A stretch of DNA of 64,000 bases from Mycobacterium attenuatum (GTDB lineage: Bacteria > Actinomycetota > Actinomycetes > Mycobacteriales > Mycobacteriaceae), in NCBI RefSeq assembly GCF_900566085.1, contig NZ_UPHT01000110.1, forward strand, positions 1 to 64,000, written 5' to 3'. Positions 58,244 through 64,000 of the stretch are shown here, one piece after another (position 1 is the first letter of the stretch; each line of letters starts with the position of its first letter). A program made the translations under genes and the position numbers. The notes under the pieces were generated by a model. The model was not told the origin of the DNA, did no database searches, and worked only from the letters and a program-made list of their open reading frames with translations.

Positions 58244-58711
58244 ATGCCGAATCATCCCCAACAAGTAGACGTCCGCGGTCCGCGGTTTGCCGCGTGGATC
58301 ACCACGACGGTCCTCGTCGTGGTCCTGGTGGTCTCGGTGTTCAGCGCCGCGGCGGCGGCAGTGGTCCTGTTAGCCCAGGCCGTCGTCTTTGCCATCGGTG
58401 CGCTGCGCGGCCCGCGCAACAGCCCTTACGGTCTGCTGTTCGCCACGCTAGTGGCTCCGCGACTGGGACCGGTCAGTGAACGGGAGCCGGTGCCACCGCT
58501 GAAGTTCGCCCAGTTGGTCGGGCTTGTCTTCGCGGTCGTGGGGGTCGTCGGCTTCGCTATGACGATCCCGGCGCTGGGTGTGGTGGCGACGTCGTTCGCG
58601 CTGTTCGCCGCGTTCCTGAACGCCGCCTTTGGCATCTGCCTCGGCTGTCAGCTCTACCCGTTGGTCGCCCGGCTCCGGCGTGCGCCGGCGGCGAATGCGC
58701 CGCATCGCTAA
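58244..58711 (+). CDS. DUF4395 membrane protein
   Basis: ATG 58244 gives 155 aa. It has three to four hydrophobic segments (WITTTVLVVVLVVSVFSAAA and later helices), DVRGPRFAAWITT at the N-terminus and the ICLGCQLYPLVARLRR pair of conserved cysteine-bearing residues near the C-terminus, all typical of DUF4395. The family often neighbours thioredoxin-like or sulfur-transfer genes, as here. The function is unknown. Confidence 0.85.
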   Translation: MPNHPQQVDVRGPRFAAWITTTVLVVVLVVSVFSAAAAAVVLLAQAVVFAIGALRGPRNSPYGLLFATLVAPRLGPVSEREPVPPLKFAQLVGLVFAVVGVVGFAMTIPALGVVATSFALFAAFLNAAFGICLGCQLYPLVARLRRAPAANAPHR

Positions 58712-58715
58712 GACC

Positions 58716-58791
<76 letters not shown>

Positions 58792-58945
58792 CCGGCGCGT
58801 CCACGCGAATGCTGTCGCGGATCGCGGGACGACTCTAGCGTACTGGCATGGCCGCGCCAACTAGCGGGATCAGCCAGACTGCTGAGCGCGTCGGTGGCCA
58901 CCCGGCTGGTGGGATGGCGCGCCCGCCCCGGGCGGATGAGGCAGG

Positions 58946-59257
58946 ATGGAACGAACCGCGCTGATAGTCGGAGGGACCGTTTTGATCGGGTATGTCGCCG
59001 TGCTGGGGATTGGGTACGTGTTGGGGGCGAAAGCCGGGCGTCGCCGCTACGAGCAGATCGCCGGCACCTATCGTGCGCTCACCGGGAGCCCGGTGGCCAA
59101 GTCGATGATCGAGGGGAGCCGCCGCAAGATCGCCAATCGGATCTCCCCCGATGCGGACTTTGTGACCGTGACCGAGATCGACGAGCAGACGGCCATCATC
59201 GAGCGGGCCGAGCGGGTGGAGCGGGTGGTCGAGCGCCGGGCGAACAGCGCGCGCTGA
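58946..59257 (+). CDS. Small membrane-anchored protein (Rv2342-like)
   Basis: This 103-aa protein has an N-terminal membrane helix (LIVGGTVLIGYVAVLGIGYV, then LGAKAGRRRYEQI) of YtxH-like appearance, followed by a charged helical tail (IEGSRRKIANRIS, IIERAERVERVVERRANSAR). Its position between tRNA-Asn and dnaG corresponds to Rv2342. The function is unknown. Confidence 0.75.
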   Translation: MERTALIVGGTVLIGYVAVLGIGYVLGAKAGRRRYEQIAGTYRALTGSPVAKSMIEGSRRKIANRISPDADFVTVTEIDEQTAIIERAERVERVVERRANSAR

Positions 59258-59269
59258 CGCTTCTCTGCT

Positions 59270-61210
59270 TCACGCGGTCAGGTCGTTGCCGCTGGCCTGC
59301 TCCAGCAAGCTGCGCCGGTAGGCCTCCATGGCTACCAGATCGCCGAACAGCGCGTGGTACTCCTCGCCCTGTTCGATCGGCGACATGCGCTGCAGTTTGG
59401 ACTTGACTTCGGCGATCTGCCGGCCCATCCACACTTCCTGCAGCCGGGCCAGCACCCCGCCGATGTAGCGCGGCAGCTTGTCGTCGTCGACCGCAATTGC
59501 CTCCACCGCCAACTCGTTGATTAGGCCTGTGGTCAACGGCGACGCGGTCTGCCGGGTCACCATGTCCATCCACTGCGCCCCCGTGACACCGGCCGACGTC
59601 CCTCCCGCGGCCTCGATAGCCGCACGCACGGCGGCATATCCGGGGTGGGTGAAACTCTCGACGGTCAGGCTGTCGAAAACCGGTCCGGCCAGCGCCGGGT
59701 ACTGCAGCGCCGACTTGAGCGCCTCACGCTGCGGCCACAGCGTCGGGTCCCGCGGGTCGGGACGAGCGGCGCCGGGTCCGGTCGGCGGCGCATCGGCGTG
59801 CTGCTGCGCGGACCGTCGCGGTGCCTTCGAGCCGGGATCGCCCCTGCCCGGCACCTTGGCGGGGATCTTGGCCTGACCGCGCACTCGGTCCACAACCTGG
59901 GCAACGTCCTCCCAACCGACCCAGCCGGCCAGCTGCCGGGCATACTCGTCGCGCAGCATGGGGTCTTTGATCCGGCCCACCATCGGCACACACCGGCGCA
60001 ACGCAGCCACCCTCCCCTCGGCGCTGTTCAGGTCCATCTCGGCGAGCGCGGACCGGATTGCGAACTCGAACAACGGAGTTCGTCGTGCCACCAGGTCACG
60101 CAGGGCGGCGTCTCCGCATGCCAGCCGCAGGTCACACGGATCCATGCCGTCCGGGGCTACCGCCACATAGGACTGACCCGCCAGGTTCTGTTCGCCGTCG
60201 AGGGCCTTCAGCGCGGCGGCGCGGCCGGCGGCGTCGCCGTCGAAAACGTAGATCAGCTCGCCGCGGAAGAAGCTGTCGTCCATCATCAGCCTGCGCAGCA
60301 TGGCCAGGTGCTCGTCGCCGAAGGCGGTGCCGCAGGACGCCACCGCGGTGGTGACCCCGGCCAGATGCATGGCCATCACATCGGTGTAGCCCTCGACGAC
60401 CACCGCCTGATGTCCCTTGGCGATGTCGCGTTTGGCCAGATCGATGCCGAACATCACCGACGACTTCTTGTACAGCAGCGTCTCCGGTGTGTTGACGTAT
60501 TTGGCTTCCATCGGGTCGTCGTCGAACAGTCGCCGGGCACCGAACCCGATCACCTCGCCGGCCGATGACCGGATGGGCCACAGCAGCCGCCGATGAAACC
60601 GGTCCATGGGCCCGTGCCGGCCCTGCCGGGACAGGCCCGCCGCTTCCAGCTCCTTGAATTCAAAACCCTTGCGCTGCAGATGCTTTGTCAGACAGTCCCA
60701 GCCCGACGGCGCGAATCCACAGCCGAACCGACGAGCCGCCTCGGCATCGAAATTGCGCTGAGTCAGGTAGTGCCGGGCCGGTGCGGCCTCGTCGGACTCC
60801 AGAGCGGCGGCATAGAACTCAGCCGCGGCCGCGTTGGCTGCGATGAGCCTGCTGCGACTGCCCCGGTCGCGCTGCACGCTGGTGGCCGCGCCGGTGTAGC
60901 TGATGGTGTAGCCGATCCGGTCGGCGAGCAGTTCGACCGCCTCGACGAAGCTGACGTGCTCGATCTTTTGGATGAACGCGTAGACGTCGCCACCTTCCCC
61001 GCAGCCGAAGCAGTGGAAGTGACCGTGGTTGGGCCGCACGTGAAACGACGGCGACTTCTCGTTGTGAAACGGGCACAGACCACGCAGGGAGTCGGCCCCG
61101 GCGCGGCGCAGCTGGACATAGTCGCCGACGACATCCTCGATGCGGGCGCCGTCACGGATGGCCGCGATGTCGCGGTCGGAAATCCTGGAGCGCCCAGCCG
61201 GACTCGACAT
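59270..61210 (-). CDS. dnaG: DNA primase DnaG
   Basis: This 646-aa primase has the N-terminal zinc finger (CPFHNEKSPSFHVRPNHGHF, then HCFGCGEGGD), the TOPRIM core (VVVEGYTDVMAMHLAGV and YVFDGDAAGRAAALKALDGE) and a C-terminal DnaB-interacting helical part. It makes RNA primers at replication forks. The order dnaG-dgt is the same as Rv2343c-Rv2344c; dgt is 16 bp upstream, so both are probably one transcript. Confidence 0.97.
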   Translation of the reverse strand: MSSPAGRSRISDRDIAAIRDGARIEDVVGDYVQLRRAGADSLRGLCPFHNEKSPSFHVRPNHGHFHCFGCGEGGDVYAFIQKIEHVSFVEAVELLADRIGYTISYTGAATSVQRDRGSRSRLIAANAAAAEFYAAALESDEAAPARHYLTQRNFDAEAARRFGCGFAPSGWDCLTKHLQRKGFEFKELEAAGLSRQGRHGPMDRFHRRLLWPIRSSAGEVIGFGARRLFDDDPMEAKYVNTPETLLYKKSSVMFGIDLAKRDIAKGHQAVVVEGYTDVMAMHLAGVTTAVASCGTAFGDEHLAMLRRLMMDDSFFRGELIYVFDGDAAGRAAALKALDGEQNLAGQSYVAVAPDGMDPCDLRLACGDAALRDLVARRTPLFEFAIRSALAEMDLNSAEGRVAALRRCVPMVGRIKDPMLRDEYARQLAGWVGWEDVAQVVDRVRGQAKIPAKVPGRGDPGSKAPRRSAQQHADAPPTGPGAARPDPRDPTLWPQREALKSALQYPALAGPVFDSLTVESFTHPGYAAVRAAIEAAGGTSAGVTGAQWMDMVTRQTASPLTTGLINELAVEAIAVDDDKLPRYIGGVLARLQEVWMGRQIAEVKSKLQRMSPIEQGEEYHALFGDLVAMEAYRRSLLEQASGNDLTA

Positions 61211-61226
61211 TCGCTCATCTTAGGGC

Positions 61227-62510
61227 TCAGTGCAAAACCTTGGTGCGGCCGCGGAATTGAGCGGCGTCGATGCGTTCCAGCCGCCCCTCGGTGTAGGAGG
61301 CGATCTGGTCGACGACGACCCGCATCCGGGCGGCGTCGTCGGCCGCGGTGTTGAACGCCGCGGCAAAAATCGGATCGAGGGTTCGCGGCGCCCCGGACGA
61401 CAACCACTGCGCCACCCGGTGGACGCGTTCTCGCTGTCGAGCCTGGGTTTCCAGATGCCGTGGGTCGGACATGATGAACTGCAACGCCAGGATTTTCAGC
61501 ACCGCAACTTCGGCCCGCACCAGGTCGGGCACCTGCAGGTCGGCCTGGTAGCGCGTCAACGGCCCGCAGCCAGCCACGGCACGGGTGGTGGCGATTGCGG
61601 CCGAGGCAAACCGCCCCACCAGCTCGCTGGTCAATCGCTTCAGCGCGACCGATGCCGCCAGGGTGGCGTCGTATTTGCCGACCGCGGCCACCACTGGCAA
61701 CCCCGACAACCGGCTGGCGGCCGCCATCAACTCATCGGCACCGAGCCGGGAAAATTCGCTCTGCCCCAGGTTGGCCAATGCGGCGGCGGCGTCGTGGTCG
61801 GCGAGCACCCGCAAGTCGATGCGTCCGGAGACCACTCCATCCTCCACATCGTGCACCGAATACGCGACATCGTCGGCCCAGTCCATCACTTGGGCCTCCA
61901 GGCATGGCCGATCAGCCGGTGCGCTCGTACGGACCCAGGCCGCCGGCTGCCGGTCTTGGTCGTAGAAGCCGAACTTGCGTCGCCCGTCACCGCGCGGCCA
62001 CGGGTATTTGGTGACCGCGTCCAACGCCGCCCGAGTCAGGTTCAGCCCTACGCTGACCCCTTGGCTGTCAAGGACTTTTGGCTCAAGGCTGGTCAGGATG
62101 CGGAAATTCTGGGCGTTGCCCTCGAAGCCGCCGCAGCCGGCCGCGACGTCGTCGAGGGCGCGCTCCCCGTTGTGCCCGTACGGCGGGTGCCCGATGTCGT
62201 GGGCCAGACCGGCCAGCTCGACCAGGTCCGGGTCGCAACCCAACCCGATCGCCATGCCCCGCCCGATCTGTGCCACTTCCAGCGAATGGGTCAGCCGGGT
62301 GCGCGGAGTGTCACCTTCTCTCGGTCCGACGACCTGCGTCTTGTCGGCGAGGCGGCGCAGCGCGGCGCTGTGCAGCACCCGTGCCCGGTCTCGGGCGAAA
62401 TCGGTGCGGTGCTGCCCTTCCGTGCCCGGCAGACCCGCCGACTTCGGCGCTTCGACTACCCGCCGTTGACGGTCGAAGTCGTCATAGGGGTCTTGCTGAT
62501 TCGTGGTCAC
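61227..62510 (-). CDS. dgt: Deoxyguanosinetriphosphate triphosphohydrolase (Dgt)
   Basis: This 427-aa HD-domain enzyme has the metal ligands in RLTHSLEVAQIGRGMAIGLG, LVELAGLAHDIGHPPYGHNG and MDWADDVAYSVHDVEDG (the H..HD..D set). It hydrolyses dNTPs to nucleosides plus triphosphate and helps control dNTP pools. It corresponds to Rv2344c. Its stop is 16 bp upstream of the dnaG start. Confidence 0.95.
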   Translation of the reverse strand: MTTNQQDPYDDFDRQRRVVEAPKSAGLPGTEGQHRTDFARDRARVLHSAALRRLADKTQVVGPREGDTPRTRLTHSLEVAQIGRGMAIGLGCDPDLVELAGLAHDIGHPPYGHNGERALDDVAAGCGGFEGNAQNFRILTSLEPKVLDSQGVSVGLNLTRAALDAVTKYPWPRGDGRRKFGFYDQDRQPAAWVRTSAPADRPCLEAQVMDWADDVAYSVHDVEDGVVSGRIDLRVLADHDAAAALANLGQSEFSRLGADELMAAASRLSGLPVVAAVGKYDATLAASVALKRLTSELVGRFASAAIATTRAVAGCGPLTRYQADLQVPDLVRAEVAVLKILALQFIMSDPRHLETQARQRERVHRVAQWLSSGAPRTLDPIFAAAFNTAADDAARMRVVVDQIASYTEGRLERIDAAQFRGRTKVLH

Positions 62511-62623
62511 CGCCCCACAGTCTGCCAGGCACGCCGGTACCCGGTGGCGTCGTTGATGCCCGACCCCCGCACGGCGGCTCCGACCGCGGCCGCGCTTGCC
62601 TCGGGCCGGTCTGGGTGCCGGGC

Positions 62624-62629
62624 TAGATT
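62624..62629 (+). promoter_or_regulatory. -10 box for leaderless TPM-protein mRNA
   Basis: TAGATT at 62624-62629 ends 6 bp before ATG 62636, so transcription probably starts at the ATG itself. It lies in the 125-bp space between the divergent dgt and TPM-domain genes. Confidence 0.5.
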
Positions 62630-62635
62630 AGCCGT

Positions 62636-64000
62636 ATGCGCATCGGTCGCCTGCTCGGCGTGGTTCTGACGGTCTGCACTGTGGGCCTCGCCGGGGGTGT
62701 GCTGCTGGCGCCGCCCTCAGCCGCGCAACCGCCGTTTCGGCTCCCCGGCTATGTGACCGACAACGCCGGCGTGCTCAGCGGTTCTGATCGCGGCGAAGTC
62801 ACGTCGGCCATCAATGAGCTCTACGCCGATCGCCACATCCGGTTGTGGGTGGTCTATGTCGACAACTTCTCCGGACAAAGCGCAGTGGATTGGGGCCAGA
62901 GCACGTTCCGGACCAGCGAGCTGGGGAGCTATGACGCCCTACTGGCCGTCGCCACCGTCGCCAGATCGTATGCGTTCCTGGTGCCATCCAGTGTGCCCGG
63001 TGTCAGCGCCGGCCAGGTCGACGAGCTTCGCCGAGACCACATAGAACCCGCGCTACGCAGCGGCGATTGGGATGGCGCCGCTGTCGCGGCGGCCGACGGA
63101 CTCAACAAGTCACCCAGTTCGTCGGGCCGGGTAATGGTGCTGGTGGTTCTGGGCATCATCGTCGTCGCGGTGGTGATCCTGTTGGTGGTGATGCGCTACC
63201 GGGCCCGGCGACGGCGTGCTGACGCGCTGGCCGCGGCACGACGCGTGGACCCTACCGACGCGCGGGCACTGGCCGCGGTGCCGCTGGATGTCCTCGACGA
63301 CTTGTCCCGGTCGCTGGTCGTCGCTGTCGACAATGCGGTGCGCACCAGCTCCAATGAGCTCGCGCTGGCGATCGACGAGTTCGGCGAAGACCGGACCGCG
63401 CCGTTCACCCGGGCCGTGAACAGTGCCAAAACTGCTCTGACGCAGGCATTCAGCGTGCGCCAACAGCTCGACGACAGCGCTCCGGAAACCCCGGCGCAGC
63501 GGCGCGAGCTCCTGACCCGGGTCATCGTGTCCGCGGCCACGGCAGACCGCGAACTGGAGGCGCAGACGGATGCCTTCGAAAAGCTGCGAGACTTGGTGAT
63601 CAACGCCCCGTCCCGGCTGGACCTGCTGACCCAGCAGTACGTCGAACTCAGCAGCCGCATCGCGCCGACACAGCAGCGACTGAGCGAATTGCACCACGAG
63701 TTCGGCGAGGCGGCGTTGACTACTGTCTCCGCCAACGTCACCGCCGCCCAGGAACGACTGGCATTCGCCGACCGCAACATCACCGTGGCGCGCGAGCTGT
63801 CCACTCAAGCCGTGAGCGGTCGGCAGTCCGGATTGGTGGACGCCGTTCGCGCGGCTGAATCCGCACTCGGGCAAGCCCGTTCGCTGCTCGACGCGGTGGA
63901 CAGCGCCGCCGGCGACATCCGGCGCGCCGTCGGTGAGCTGCCGTCGGTCCGGGCTGACGTGGCCGCCGGCATCAAGCAAGCCGACGAGCAGCTGCAACAG
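62636..64000 (+). CDS. TPM-domain membrane protein, Rv2345-like (partial)
   Basis: ATG 62636 opens a frame of 455 codons that is still open at the window end, so the C-terminus is missing. The signal peptide (RIGRLLGVVLTVCTVGLAGG, then VLLAPPSAAQPPF) is followed by a TPM-fold domain (LPGYVTDNAGVLSGSDRGEV, ELGSYDALLAVATVARSYAF), a membrane helix (VMVLVVLGIIVVAVVILLVV) and long cytoplasmic coiled-coil helices rich in Ala/Glu/Arg. It corresponds to Rv2345. TPM domains occur in photosystem-repair and membrane-quality-control proteins; its role in mycobacteria is unknown. Confidence 0.9.
   Translation, partial: MRIGRLLGVVLTVCTVGLAGGVLLAPPSAAQPPFRLPGYVTDNAGVLSGSDRGEVTSAINELYADRHIRLWVVYVDNFSGQSAVDWGQSTFRTSELGSYDALLAVATVARSYAFLVPSSVPGVSAGQVDELRRDHIEPALRSGDWDGAAVAAADGLNKSPSSSGRVMVLVVLGIIVVAVVILLVVMRYRARRRRADALAAARRVDPTDARALAAVPLDVLDDLSRSLVVAVDNAVRTSSNELALAIDEFGEDRTAPFTRAVNSAKTALTQAFSVRQQLDDSAPETPAQRRELLTRVIVSAATADRELEAQTDAFEKLRDLVINAPSRLDLLTQQYVELSSRIAPTQQRLSELHHEFGEAALTTVSANVTAAQERLAFADRNITVARELSTQAVSGRQSGLVDAVRAAESALGQARSLLDAVDSAAGDIRRAVGELPSVRADVAAGIKQADEQLQQ

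Overview
The window is a high-GC actinobacterial chromosome segment. It is most likely from a non-tuberculous, probably slow-growing Mycobacterium. From about 28 kb to the right end the gene order follows, from memory, the M. tuberculosis H37Rv block Rv2313c-Rv2345: tldE/tldD, uspABC, a universal stress protein, rocE, an ECF transporter, a MarR regulator, narK1, lppP, mez, cysK1, cysE, dnaG, dgt and a TPM-domain protein. Leaderless starts, a poly-cysteine leader peptide and mycobacterial lipoproteins support this. Species cannot be fixed from the sequence alone.

Left accessory region (1-20 kb). A minus-strand cluster (about 5.6 to 0.9 kb) encodes two XRE/EspR-type regulators, a broken third one, an ImmA/IrrE-like metallopeptidase, a membrane protein of the MAB_1171c/DUF6545 type and a CYP102-like P450. 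It is bordered by IS3-family remnants and an IS256-family element that truncates a hypothetical gene. Next comes a decayed integrative element of the actinomycete AICE type. It has a tyrosine integrase cut by an IS3 end, an excisionase, a RepSA-like initiator with two frameshifts and an FtsK/TraSA remnant. Its cargo (12.5-18 kb) is a partly duplicated, frameshifted array that includes a colicin-D-like toxin C-terminus and its immunity protein, two related 190-residue proteins, and a large protein with a possible PD-(D/E)XK-like core. A HigBA toxin-antitoxin pair with a visible operator follows. A 5' half of a CAU-anticodon tRNA at 19.9 kb probably marks the element's other boundary.

Middle region (20-29 kb). 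This holds a P-type cation ATPase, an extended SDR/epimerase, a ferritin-like helical protein, a WGxxGxxG-CTERM-type secreted protein, small exported proteins and a lipoprotein whose start region is a 12-bp tandem repeat.

Conserved region (29-64 kb). Metal-dependent TldD/TldE, the UspABC sugar importer, amino acid and ECF transporters, an FHA-ABC transporter whose ATPase motifs are degenerate, a VIT1/CCC1-like transporter and a long acyl-CoA dehydrogenase lead into a nitrogen and sulfur assimilation block. In that block, NarK, a self-contained nitrate reductase (molybdopterin domain fused to a diflavin reductase) preceded by a candidate GlnR box, malic enzyme, and cysK1/cysE behind a five-cysteine leaderless attenuator ORF could together link nitrate, NADPH and cysteine supply. 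The right end carries tRNA-Asn, dnaG, dgt and the start of a TPM-domain membrane protein that runs off the window. No CRISPR array or rRNA gene was seen.
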